Source: a virus. Taken from it: a stretch of DNA of 59,917 nt. A program made the position numbers and the translations under genes. The first letter of the stretch is position 1, and every line of letters starts with the position of its first letter. This document shows positions 49,729-57,312 of the stretch, piece by piece. The notes under the pieces are model-generated. The model saw only the letters and a list, made by a program, of their open reading frames with translations, did no database searches and was not told the DNA's origin. The stretch lies in the IMG/VR virus record IMGVR_UViG_3300024999_000114, positions 1 through 59,917 of that record; one strand, given 5' to 3'.

Positions 49729-49823
49729 GGTGGTCTTTCCTTATGCCATCACAGCCCCACAACTCCACCTAAGCCCCTTACTAATCCCTCTAATACATTC
49801 CCGCCAAAAGGATTAACAACAGG

Positions 49824-49871
49824 CTCAGAAACTTTCCTCCTATAGAGCAGATCAATCCAAAAAATAATCTT
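49824..49871 (+). promoter_or_regulatory. Upstream regulatory repeat, copy 2
   Basis: CTCAGAAACTTTCCTCCTA ... AGATCA ... AAAATAATCTT, parallel to copy 1; 10 bases before the -35 of the next promoter. Confidence 0.55.
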
Positions 49872-49881
49872 GAAAAAGTGT

Positions 49882-49911
49882 TTGATAATCAAATTATGAT
49901 TATGGTACAAT
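49882..49911 (+). promoter_or_regulatory. Promoter for the 49943 operon
   Basis: TTGATA (49882-49887) and TACAAT (49906-49911), spacer 18. A GGGAGG ribosome binding site and the ATG follow. Confidence 0.65.
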
Positions 49912-49942
49912 AAATCAAGATCAAATACAGGGAGGCCACAAC

Positions 49943-50389
49943 ATGCTCTACCATCGCTTTACCAACTCCGAAAACCCAATGTCAAACTGGGGTCACGCAA
50001 TGTTTTCTACCAACAGATCAAAAGTCGAAAACTACGGCAAGAACGAGTTTACATTTAAATCTACTAAAGACAACCGCCGGACCATCAAATCGTTAAAGGC
50101 ATTAATCATTAAAACATGGAAATATGATCAACAAAACGGCTTTACTGGAGATTTCGGCAACGGCTGCACAGATGATTACTACTACAACGTAGAAGAAAAC
50201 GATGTCGATGCACTCAGTATCTACAACAGCTTTGACCCATCCGACATTGTAGACTCGGCCAACGCTTGGGACTCCGATCTATACCAATGGTTTTGGGAGC
50301 GTATCGCAGAGCCTAATGGCATCATGGCAGTTACCACGCAAGATGGCGCAATCGTATTTGATGTAGAATTAATCAAGGAGGTAGCGTAA
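49943..50389 (+). CDS. Hypothetical protein, possibly ART-like
   Basis: 148 residues. MLYHRFTNSENPMSNWGHAM and the FSTNRSKVENYG that follow vaguely recall the N-terminal portion of small ADP-ribosyltransferase-like domains (YHxT ... FS...YG), but the catalytic Glu context is not evident. C-terminus acidic with Asp/Trp-rich AWDSDLYQWFWERIAEPNG. Function unresolved. Confidence 0.55.
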   Translation: MLYHRFTNSENPMSNWGHAMFSTNRSKVENYGKNEFTFKSTKDNRRTIKSLKALIIKTWKYDQQNGFTGDFGNGCTDDYYYNVEENDVDALSIYNSFDPSDIVDSANAWDSDLYQWFWERIAEPNGIMAVTTQDGAIVFDVELIKEVA

Positions 50390-50656
50390 ATGTCCAACAG
50401 CGAATATGAGGTGATGACAGCTAGAATAGCAAGAGTCGAGCGTGATCTTACTAAGCTTTTGGGTAAATGCTGCGAGAACGCTCCCGATATCAAATACGGG
50501 TGGAGTGGGTCGAGTATCGATGTTTATCTTACTGGTGGCAACTGGCAAATAAGAATCATGATTGAGCGCCATATCGAAAATAGCAAGATGTATCGAAGCG
50601 TGAGTATTGCAAATAACGACCCTAAAAAAACGATTAGTTTTTATCTAAATGATTAA
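50390..50656 (+). CDS. Hypothetical protein
   Basis: 88 residues directly after the preceding stop. N-terminal coiled segment (ARIARVERDLTKLLGKCCEN), C-terminal beta-rich DVYLTGGNWQIRIMIERHI. No family. Confidence 0.55.
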   Translation: MSNSEYEVMTARIARVERDLTKLLGKCCENAPDIKYGWSGSSIDVYLTGGNWQIRIMIERHIENSKMYRSVSIANNDPKKTISFYLND

Positions 50657-50671
50657 AAAGGCGGCGAAACT

Positions 50672-50845
50672 ATGAGTGATAAACAAATAACCCACGGAGG
50701 CTACCGCCCCGGCTCCGGTCGCAAACCAACCGGTCGCACTCGCCGATCATTCCAACTCACTGATGCCGAGTACGCAAAGCTAAAAGAGCTACTGGATAAG
50801 CTCAGAACCACTAAATCTAACGAAGAAGATGAAAGAAGGAATTAA
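50672..50845 (+). CDS. Second Arc/RHH-like protein
   Basis: 57 residues with the same plan as 49558: basic Gly/Pro-rich arm (GGYRPGSGRKPTGRTRRSFQ), strand, then TDAEYAKLKELLDKL. Paralogous with it in layout, not sequence-identical. Confidence 0.68.
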   Translation: MSDKQITHGGYRPGSGRKPTGRTRRSFQLTDAEYAKLKELLDKLRTTKSNEEDERRN

Positions 50846-50846
50846 A

Positions 50847-50999
50847 ATGACAAATCTAACATTAGCCAAGTTGCTATCTCTGAATGATGACCAAAAGATT
50901 GAGGCATTTGAAAGGATAGTAACTTCCTACATGAGCTCAGGCGACTCAAGCGAACTAGATAGCAGCATTACAAGCATCCTTGTTTCTTACACTAAATAA
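50847..50999 (+). CDS. Small acidic protein (50 aa)
   Basis: Starts MTNLTLAKLLSLNDDQKIEA, helical, overlaps nothing; one base after the RHH stop. Unknown. Confidence 0.5.
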   Translation: MTNLTLAKLLSLNDDQKIEAFERIVTSYMSSGDSSELDSSITSILVSYTK

Positions 51000-51047
51000 C
51001 TAAATCCAAAGCCAAGCCGAGCTATATCGGCGTAAGGAGGAAATCAC

Positions 51048-51332
51048 ATGACAAACTACAAACTCGTAATGGAGATCATATCTCTCGCTGTCCTGATCAA
51101 CGAAAACACCGAGCTATGCACATTCGTTGACTTCTCCGGCCACGTCAAGTCGATAGATGTCAGAGTATTCCCTTCGAAATCAGAGGAGCATACCCAAAAC
51201 GTACACAAGATTTACTCTGTCAATTCCTACTACAGTGATGATTCTTGGATGGATGGGGATAAGGTATTATCCAAGCTGCAAGAAATAAAAGAAGTTTTAT
51301 CCGGTTATCTGTTTAATATCGTGGAGTCCTAG
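51048..51332 (+). CDS. Hypothetical protein
   Basis: 94 residues after TAAGGAGGAAATCAC. Beta-rich with a RVFPSKSEEHTQNVHKIYSV core. Last gene of the plus-strand small operon. Confidence 0.55.
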   Translation: MTNYKLVMEIISLAVLINENTELCTFVDFSGHVKSIDVRVFPSKSEEHTQNVHKIYSVNSYYSDDSWMDGDKVLSKLQEIKEVLSGYLFNIVES

Positions 51333-51348
51333 CAATAGGGCCCCCTTT

Positions 51349-51507
51349 TTACCCCGGCGCAATCCAAACCCCTTTGTTGTGCCTCATCGCCTTATCAAGC
51401 ACATCAAACCTTTTCGAATCCTCGAATCTCTCAAACCTTGCACAATCCTTCGGTGGCTTATCCCTCTGCCAGCATGTCTTTTGGCGAGTGCAATATTTAC
51501 AATCCAT
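51349..51507 (-). CDS. Small Cys-containing protein (52 aa)
   Basis: Starts MDCKYCTRQKTCWQRDKPPK; CKYC and two more Cys suggest zinc binding. GGGGGTG precedes. Converges with the plus-strand operon. Confidence 0.5.
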   Translation of the reverse strand: MDCKYCTRQKTCWQRDKPPKDCARFERFEDSKRFDVLDKAMRHNKGVWIAPG

Positions 51508-51528
51508 ATCACACCCCCAAAAATTAGA

Positions 51529-51568
51529 AAAGACGCGTCAAGGCTATAATTAAGCCATGCGCGTCTTT
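51529..51568. terminator. Bidirectional terminator
   Basis: AAAGACGCG pairs with CGCGTCTTT, plus an inner GGCT/AGCC; A- and T-runs flank it. Confidence 0.75.
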
Positions 51569-51663
51569 ATTTTGTCCGTTATTATGTCCCTTAGAGTGTA
51601 ACATTAGATTTTATTATTTCCTACCTATTTATATGGCATTACTATGACGCTATTGTGCCGATT

Positions 51664-52566
51664 CTAGCAAAATATACTGCTTTTCACTTGTTTTACCTTG
51701 TTTATGGACAAGGCGTTCAACGTCTTGAAGTTAATCCTTGGATACTTATACTTCTTAACCATGTTCCAACTTTCTTCTTTAACCAATTCGGAGAAGATTC
51801 TTCCAAGTAGCATTGGTATATACTTGCTTTGCCACCCATCATTTTCGGAGACAATTTTAGCATACTCCTTTTCCACAAACGCTTCGGTAAGAAAGTCATT
51901 GACTATCTTTTCCTCAACCATTACCTCAGCATTTATATTAGGACATCCCATAGCCTTAACGTGTTTTTCCTTAAACTCACTTGTAACAATCTTCGCCCAC
52001 GTTTGACGCTTGAATCTATTATAGAAGTCATAGTTTTTAATTACTATTCCTTCCCCATACCCTTTTCCGTCCTCAATCAAAAATATGTTTTGCTCAAGAA
52101 TCTTAATTAAGCTGTCATAGTTGGCATTTTTTATCTTAACAATTGGGGGAATAAAGTCTATTCCGAATTCCTCCAACATTGGTTTGTAGGTTTCATAAGG
52201 AATATATTCAACCGATTCCGCGCCATTGTCCACGCACACATCGAAGACATAGAACTTGCGCCACGCATCAACGCGATAAGTTTTGAGAGAATGGGGCACT
52301 AACCATTCACCATAAAGTCTATGAGTAGGATGTTTCATAAAATATTCTCTAATGCCAGTATTGGCACAAGCCCAATTATAGAAACCTGCATTGTCATTAT
52401 CTAGTTCTAGTTTTCGGTTCCTACTACCTCCTTCAACCCCATCACCGAACCATAATGACCCATTTGTTCCATCAATCTTGGGGAAGACATAACAATCCCC
52501 TAGCTCTATTCCATCTACCTCATCAGTTCCAAATCGCTCAAGGTGTTGATATTTTCTAAATTCCAT
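51664..52566 (-). CDS. RNA ligase (Rnl2/DRB0094-like)
   Basis: 300 residues. Nucleotidyl-transfer motif FPKIDGTNG with Lys30, RLYGEWLVPH (motif III), EGIVIKNY (motif IV), WAKIV (motif V). These define an ATP-dependent RNA ligase, used by phages to seal tRNAs cut by host defences. C-terminal ~80 residues form the Rnl helical tail. Confidence 0.88.
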   Translation of the reverse strand: MEFRKYQHLERFGTDEVDGIELGDCYVFPKIDGTNGSLWFGDGVEGGSRNRKLELDNDNAGFYNWACANTGIREYFMKHPTHRLYGEWLVPHSLKTYRVDAWRKFYVFDVCVDNGAESVEYIPYETYKPMLEEFGIDFIPPIVKIKNANYDSLIKILEQNIFLIEDGKGYGEGIVIKNYDFYNRFKRQTWAKIVTSEFKEKHVKAMGCPNINAEVMVEEKIVNDFLTEAFVEKEYAKIVSENDGWQSKYIPMLLGRIFSELVKEESWNMVKKYKYPRINFKTLNALSINKVKQVKSSIFC

Positions 52567-52584
52567 ATCTTAACACTCTCCTTA

Positions 52585-53058
52585 TTATTGCTCTATTTGT
52601 TCCCCGAACATCCTTGCTACCTCCATGATAGCCTCATCTCTTAATCGTTCATAGGTTCCATGGTGCATAGTTCTCCATTTGTATTTTCTAGCGTTAGCCC
52701 TAAGTGTTATTCTTGCGTTTTTGTCTTGTCCATATTCCGTAAGGTATCTAGTTTTAACTATTAACTGCTTCTGCTCCGACAACATCCCCACCGCTAAATC
52801 AATCAACTCATTTTCATTTTGCAATTCTACGAGCAATTTCTTTTTGTCAGAAATCTTAGACGCCAAATCACCTGTAGAATCACTCATACCGCTACTATGC
52901 GGCATGTCAGTGTAAACCTGCGTTGTCTTAACACCCATCATGGCCAGTTCCCTAAGTAAGTACGCTATCCTGTCCTGATTGGGCTTGTAGCGCGTTAGGC
53001 GAGCTATCACAGCGTAATAATACAGAGGATGTCTAAGCTTTTTTTCTGTTTGTTGCAA
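52585..53058 (-). CDS. ArpU/RinA-type late transcription regulator
   Basis: 157 residues with the family's layout: N-terminal helical YYYAVIARLTRYKPNQDRIA, KKKLLVELQNENELIDLAVG and a C-terminal HTH (RITLRANARKYKWRTMHHGT). Such proteins switch on late genes of Bacillota phages. Confidence 0.72.
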   Translation of the reverse strand: MQQTEKKLRHPLYYYAVIARLTRYKPNQDRIAYLLRELAMMGVKTTQVYTDMPHSSGMSDSTGDLASKISDKKKLLVELQNENELIDLAVGMLSEQKQLIVKTRYLTEYGQDKNARITLRANARKYKWRTMHHGTYERLRDEAIMEVARMFGEQIEQ

Positions 53059-53070
53059 GGTTCAAACCTC

Positions 53071-53280
53071 CTAATTCAATGTTTCCGGAATGAAATCCAA
53101 AACCCTTGTTAGCATAAGCACATTCATCCCTTGATGACCAGGGTTAACGCTACCCTCTTGATTATCCCACCTAAGTATCGTTAAGTACTCCGGCAGAGTA
53201 GAAAAACCTTCCGTAATTATCGTACCAATCACCCTTCTTCCAAACTTCTGAAAGTAATCCTCATTTGTCCTTGCTTTCAT
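53071..53280 (-). CDS. Hypothetical protein
   Basis: 69 residues starting MKARTNEDYFQKFGRRVIGT; no motif. One operon with its neighbours. Confidence 0.5.
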   Translation of the reverse strand: MKARTNEDYFQKFGRRVIGTIITEGFSTLPEYLTILRWDNQEGSVNPGHQGMNVLMLTRVLDFIPETLN

Positions 53281-53283
53281 CCT

Positions 53284-53682
53284 TCATTCCCCCAAACTCT
53301 TAATATCAAACACAATGCCCCTGCAGTACTTCTCCCCATCTTCCATGATGTTGAATGTTGCGTGAGGTATTTCTGTTTCGTAGATCCACGAATAACCTTC
53401 CTTGTCCCAGATCGCTTCAATCGTTTTGCATTTTTCCCTTGCCCTACAAGCGTGTTTACAGCCTAATTCGCATTCGTGAAAAATACCATCCTTGTCGAGA
53501 TAAATTGTTTTTCCATCAGGGCAGTCAACTTCATCGTTGATAGCCCCCATAAGTATGCATAGATCATCAGATGCCCCAAAGACTACCACAAACCCTAGTT
53601 CCTTAGCTTTCCCATCCTCATTCCATGATTCATCTCCGTATTCATTTCCATCCAACATCTTAGCAAATTCTTGTATTGTCAT
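53284..53682 (-). CDS. Hypothetical phage protein with Cys cluster
   Basis: 132 residues. A Cys-rich CELGCKHACRAREKC motif (about 73-87) lies between two beta-rich parts. It looks like small metal-binding phage proteins. Function unknown. Confidence 0.6.
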   Translation of the reverse strand: MTIQEFAKMLDGNEYGDESWNEDGKAKELGFVVVFGASDDLCILMGAINDEVDCPDGKTIYLDKDGIFHECELGCKHACRAREKCKTIEAIWDKEGYSWIYETEIPHATFNIMEDGEKYCRGIVFDIKSLGE

Positions 53683-53686
53683 TTAT

Positions 53687-54157
53687 TTATCCCCTCTCTA
53701 AAAACTCATAGTATTCCTTCTCGCTAATTTCCCCACTATGCCATTTACCGCGCATAATTCGACGTTGATTGCTATTCTCAATTTTCGCCTTGTGCTTCAT
53801 TTTTTCTTTGGCAATATCAGTGTTAATCTTTTCTTTCCACTTGTCCCATAGATGAGTATCAAATGGCCTCCACCCTACGCACGGTAATGAAAAGCTTAAT
53901 TTATCTTGTGCCTTATCATCTCGGTTTAAGGGTGGCTTAAATTCGTTTATAAAGTAAATTTCATAAACATTCATATCGGCTTCCGTTTTGAATTCGGCAT
54001 ACTCAATTTTGGTCACAAAATTTATGTCAATGTCTCTGTGCATGGGACGCTTAAAGAAATGCCCACGAATGCGATCCTGTAACGATTGTTTTGTTCTTCC
54101 GAGATATACCATCTGAGATTCGTAAAATATCCTGTAAAGGATAAATCCTTTTATCAT
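53687..54157 (-). CDS. GIY-YIG endonuclease
   Basis: 156 residues. GIY-YIG fold variant: FILYRIFYESQMVYLGRTKQ, RIRGHFFKR, EADMNVYEIYFINEFKPPLN. C-terminal helical domain. Probably a homing endonuclease in the early/middle operon. Confidence 0.85.
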   Translation of the reverse strand: MIKGFILYRIFYESQMVYLGRTKQSLQDRIRGHFFKRPMHRDIDINFVTKIEYAEFKTEADMNVYEIYFINEFKPPLNRDDKAQDKLSFSLPCVGWRPFDTHLWDKWKEKINTDIAKEKMKHKAKIENSNQRRIMRGKWHSGEISEKEYYEFLERG

Positions 54158-54160
54158 TTT

Positions 54161-54298
54161 TCACCCCTTACAAATATAAGCATCCTCACCCTTTTGCACT
54201 CTGTAGATACTGCCGCTGTACGGGTCTAATACCATCACATCAGACCCGAATATCAGTTTTAGGATGTCACTAAACTTTAGACGTAGTTTTAGATTCAT
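54161..54298 (-). CDS. Small hypothetical protein (45 aa)
   Basis: From ATG 54298 (MNLKLRLKFSDILKLIFGSD), behind GGAGGAAAAC; the longer frame lacks a site. No motif. Confidence 0.5.
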   Translation of the reverse strand: MNLKLRLKFSDILKLIFGSDVMVLDPYSGSIYRVQKGEDAYICKG

Positions 54299-54434
54299 AG
54301 TTTTCCTCCTTACGCGTTTGGCATTCAATGTACTCAAGGTCTCCAATGTGATTAAGCACTATATCAATAACCTCAGCACAGCAATTGCAATTATCGTTGT
54401 ATTCACACTTTACAACATCGCATCTAACCCTCAT
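54270..54434 (-). CDS. Small Cys-rich protein (54 aa)
   Basis: Starts MRVRCDVVKCEYNDNCNCCA with six Cys in 20 residues, likely metal-binding. Overlaps the next gene by 29 bases. Confidence 0.55.
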   Translation of the reverse strand: MRVRCDVVKCEYNDNCNCCAEVIDIVLNHIGDLEYIECQTRKEENYESKTTSKV

Positions 54435-54439
54435 ACTAC

Positions 54440-54688
54440 CTACTCCTTTCTTAACCCCAATCCCATATCCTCCAACTTATCGCTAACTTCCTGACATGTT
54501 GACCCAGTCGAGTTTCTAATCCCAGAAAGTTCTTTCCAAGACATCTTTACCAAATCGCCAACTGTGACAATTCCTCCCTTCCTTAGCGTGTGGAAAGTCC
54601 TCGCCGTGAATCCGCAATCTACGAGCTTTACGGTTAAATCCGTGTTGTATCTCTTGTCCATCTTTGCGCGAATTTTATCCATTAGCAT
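54440..54688 (-). CDS. RNA polymerase alpha-CTD-like protein
   Basis: 82 residues. LKLVDCGFTARTFHTLRKGG-like head, then IVTVGDLVKMSWKELSGIRN and STCQEVSDKLEDMGLGLR match the helix-hairpin-helix alpha-CTD (normally SxRxxNxLkxagI.TvgdLv...l..i.n.G.kSl.Ei...L...gl.L). No alpha-NTD is present. It could compete with or replace host alpha-CTD contacts at promoters. Confidence 0.8.
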   Translation of the reverse strand: MLMDKIRAKMDKRYNTDLTVKLVDCGFTARTFHTLRKGGIVTVGDLVKMSWKELSGIRNSTGSTCQEVSDKLEDMGLGLRKE

Positions 54689-55017
54689 TTAGCCACCATT
54701 TCCTCCCTGATATCAATATCTACTCCCAATGCGAATATAGCTCGGCATACTGCATGACTTAGGTGATCGTCCTGCCTATCCCCCGCAAGATAGGCGTACG
54801 CATGAATTAGCAAATGGTTCAGGTGATCATTAGTTGGTATTTTGCGCCAATTATCATCTCCATACTTATCAAATCCCTCTTTTAATACCCTAGCAGTAGC
54901 AAATAACGCTTTCGGGTCTATCAAATCAAAGCGATAACCAGAACTCGACTGACTTCCCCCTGATTCGTTCTTTTCTATTGGAGCATCTTTGCCAACTCCG
55001 TCAATTACTCTTTTCAT
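54682..55017 (-). CDS. DUF5664 family protein (dATP/dGTP diphosphohydrolase-like)
   Basis: 111 residues. YRFDLIDPKALFATARVLKE, YGDDNWRKIP, HLLIHAYAYLAGDRQDDHLS and CRAIFALGVD fit the phage DUF5664/MazG-like helical family, possibly acting on deoxynucleotides. Overlaps the alpha-CTD-like gene by seven bases. Confidence 0.75.
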   Translation of the reverse strand: MKRVIDGVGKDAPIEKNESGGSQSSSGYRFDLIDPKALFATARVLKEGFDKYGDDNWRKIPTNDHLNHLLIHAYAYLAGDRQDDHLSHAVCRAIFALGVDIDIREEMVAKC

Positions 55018-55034
55018 AATTCCTTTTCTCCTCT

Positions 55035-55172
55035 CTATTTTTCAGGCCTAACCCATGTGGCAACTACCCCACAATATATGGCATCAGTTATGTTATTTGT
55101 TACGAATAAGCCAATGCTTCCTGATATGGCAAGCGCAAATATTATCCGTTGTGCCATTTTTAATTTTGTCAA
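55035..55172 (-). CDS. Small membrane protein (45 aa, TTG start)
   Basis: From TTG 55172 behind GGGAGAAGG. One hydrophobic helix (IIFALAISGSIGLFVTNNI). Unknown. Confidence 0.45.
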   Translation of the reverse strand: MTKLKMAQRIIFALAISGSIGLFVTNNITDAIYCGVVATWVRPEK

Positions 55173-55187
55173 TTGACCTTCTCCCTT

Positions 55188-55283
55188 CTATCCGCAAGGG
55201 GAATATCCACAGATGCAGAACACACAGCCACTTCCATGTTTTAGGACTCTTCCACACTCAGGGCAGATATTGCTATTGCTCAT
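55188..55283 (-). CDS. Tiny zinc-ribbon protein (31 aa)
   Basis: MSNSNICPECGRVLKHGSGC followed by CICGYSPC: two Cys knuckles, a minimal zinc ribbon. AAGGAGG precedes it. Confidence 0.55.
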   Translation of the reverse strand: MSNSNICPECGRVLKHGSGCVFCICGYSPCG

Positions 55284-55301
55284 ACTAATTCCTCCTTAAA
55301 A

Positions 55302-55853
55302 TTACATTGATCCTGTCGACCCAAATCCATCCGTACCCCGGTCACTCTCTCCCAGCTCATCCACCTGCACAAACTCAGTCTGTAAATATGGAACTATTAC
55401 CAGTTGGGCTATGCGCTCTTTTGGGTTAATAACAACATAATTTGAGTCGAGAGGATTAAACACATTCATGGACATTTCGCCTCTATACGAACTATCTATA
55501 ATTCCTGTGATCGTTAGTTTTCCCTCTCCCGATGCCCCAGAACGCGGCTGTAATAATCCAACGTAACCAGGCGGTATTTCGACAGCAACGCCAGACGGAA
55601 CCTTGTGCAGTTCGCCAGGATGCAATCTAATTGGCTGTTCTATCCGCGCTCGAAGGTCTGCACCTGCATCGTTAGGATGCTTGCGGTATGGAAGGAATAT
55701 GGGGTCTGTGGTGTGCATTAGTTTGGTGGGAATTACTTTAAGATTAATGTTTTCGCCAGGAACCCACTCGTTAAATTCTCCACTACAGTCAGAACAGGGG
55801 TAAAGCGCTAGTGGTAGTTTCATAAATTTGCAATTGTCACATGATTTTTCCAT
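55302..55853 (-). CDS. dut: dUTPase with N-terminal zinc finger
   Basis: 183 residues. All five dUTPase motifs: DAGADLRA, PRSGASG, GIIDSSYRGE, RIAQLVIVP and RGTDGFGSTG. An extra N-terminal CDNCKFMKL ... CSDC finger (residues 5-23) is unusual for dUTPases. Keeps uracil out of phage DNA. Confidence 0.93.
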   Translation of the reverse strand: MEKSCDNCKFMKLPLALYPCSDCSGEFNEWVPGENINLKVIPTKLMHTTDPIFLPYRKHPNDAGADLRARIEQPIRLHPGELHKVPSGVAVEIPPGYVGLLQPRSGASGEGKLTITGIIDSSYRGEMSMNVFNPLDSNYVVINPKERIAQLVIVPYLQTEFVQVDELGESDRGTDGFGSTGSM

Positions 55854-55879
55854 TCCCTCATCATCCTCCTATTATTGCG

Positions 55880-56422
55880 CTATTTTTGCGTCGTTGCTTT
55901 AGTTCTCTTTTTCATTTTTGGGTTTTTAATAGCATCGATAATCTCTTCCCTAGCCTTGGATAAGTTTGGCATAAGACTATGATAAGCCCTACCAAGACAA
56001 CAAAGCCAATGCGCGTCTGTCTGGTCTGTTGTCGGATACGATAACCTAAACTCTTTCATAAGCTGTACGCCCATTGCTACCTTATCAGCCGCACCCTTGC
56101 CTGTAGCGAACTTCTTAAGCGTTGTTGGAGGAACTATAACAATTGGGATACTCGCATCATATAGCGCAAGCCTCAGCACGCCTCCAAGCTCTCCAAGTGC
56201 CTCTCTTTGGTTATTTGCTCCAAAGGCATATCCTTCGATAAATGCGTGCAAGTTACTTCTCATAGTAATCAAGTTCATTATCTCTCGCCTAAAGTAAGCT
56301 AATCTCTTCTGACCTACATCATTTGGTTGAATTACTATTGTCTCGCCAATCTCGCCAGTTTCCCCGTTCATCAAGCATATCCCTGTAGAATTGAGCGAGG
56401 GATCAATACCGATTATTATCAC
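55880..56422 (-). CDS. RuvC-like Holliday-junction resolvase
   Basis: 180 residues. RuvC active-site pattern: GIDPSLNSTG (Asp7), FIEGYAFGANNQREALGELG (Glu63), TTDQTDAHWL (Asp133/136). Resolves branched DNA before packaging. Overlaps the upstream gene by four bases. Confidence 0.85.
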   Translation of the reverse strand: MIIIGIDPSLNSTGICLMNGETGEIGETIVIQPNDVGQKRLAYFRREIMNLITMRSNLHAFIEGYAFGANNQREALGELGGVLRLALYDASIPIVIVPPTTLKKFATGKGAADKVAMGVQLMKEFRLSYPTTDQTDAHWLCCLGRAYHSLMPNLSKAREEIIDAIKNPKMKKRTKATTQK

Positions 56423-56841
56423 GCCTTACCATCTGCTTTCGCCAACGCCATTCGTATAATGTTAGGAGTTTCTAGTGCAGGATCACCGCTATCTATATCC
56501 GGCATCCGAATATAACCATTTTCCCTGCCGTTGGTGATGAATAACAACGCTCTTTTCAATGCTCCGTACATTTCAGGAGCAGCCGCAATAAGATTGGCAT
56601 TATTTTTAGCCATTTCAATCCACCATTTTGGCGGAAACTGTACCCATGGTTCATATCCGATCAAAGGCTTAGGTTCTCCAGCAGGAGTAATGGACGTGCC
56701 TTCAGGAACTGTCCATATTACACTTCCCCCATCATTAGGCCTATATTTTTTTAATTCAGGTATCGCAGCCTTTATCTCCCATCCGGCCCCAGGTGAATTA
56801 TTTACCATCCATGGACCAGGCGTAAACTTAACATCGCTCAT
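56419..56841 (-). CDS. Phage hypothetical protein (NANLIAAAPEM type)
   Basis: 140 residues with FTPGPWMVNN and NNANLIAAAPEMYGALKRAL, hallmarks of a widespread but uncharacterised phage family. Located in the DNA-metabolism operon. Confidence 0.75.
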   Translation of the reverse strand: MSDVKFTPGPWMVNNSPGAGWEIKAAIPELKKYRPNDGGSVIWTVPEGTSITPAGEPKPLIGYEPWVQFPPKWWIEMAKNNANLIAAAPEMYGALKRALLFITNGRENGYIRMPDIDSGDPALETPNIIRMALAKADGKA

Positions 56842-56906
56842 CCCGACTTCCTCCTCTTTTTAAGGGGTGGACATTCCGCGCACCCCTATTTATTTACTTA
56901 GTTTCC

Positions 56907-57311
56907 TTAAAATGGGATATCATCATCTAATTGTACTTCTCTCCCAAATGAGCTTGCAGGTGTTCCTTCTGTTGCGTTGTTGCTCTCCTGTTCCCTTGGG
57001 CTTAAACCATTGACGCTATCCGCAATCACCTCAGTTGCCCATCGTTTCTGTCCATCGCTACCATCGTATGTGCGGACCTGTATCCTACCATCCACTGAAC
57101 AAAGATTTCCTTTTTTTAGGTAGTTCGCCGCATATTCAGCCGATTGTTTAAATGTAACGCAGGGGATAAAGTCTGTCTCACGCTCGCCATTTGCGCTCTT
57201 AAAATTACGCTCAACCGCAAGAGTAAAATTTGCAATTGCGACACCTGCGCCCGAGTACCTAAGCTCAATTTCCCTACAAATTCTACCCACTAATACAGCA
57301 CGATTCAGCAT
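56907..57311 (-). CDS. ssb: Single-stranded DNA-binding protein
   Basis: 134 residues from ATG 57311 (MLNRAVLVGRICREIELRYS), RBS GGAGGAAG. OB-fold with FTLAVERNFKSANGERETDF and DGRIQVRTYDG; C-terminal acidic tip DDDIPF recruits partners. Confidence 0.95.
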   Translation of the reverse strand: MLNRAVLVGRICREIELRYSGAGVAIANFTLAVERNFKSANGERETDFIPCVTFKQSAEYAANYLKKGNLCSVDGRIQVRTYDGSDGQKRWATEVIADSVNGLSPREQESNNATEGTPASSFGREVQLDDDIPF

Positions 57312-57312
57312 A

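Noticed and set aside
49943-50389. Confident ADP-ribosyltransferase call
   Set aside because: Only the YHR...FS...YG look is present; no clear catalytic Glu motif, so it is left as hypothetical.
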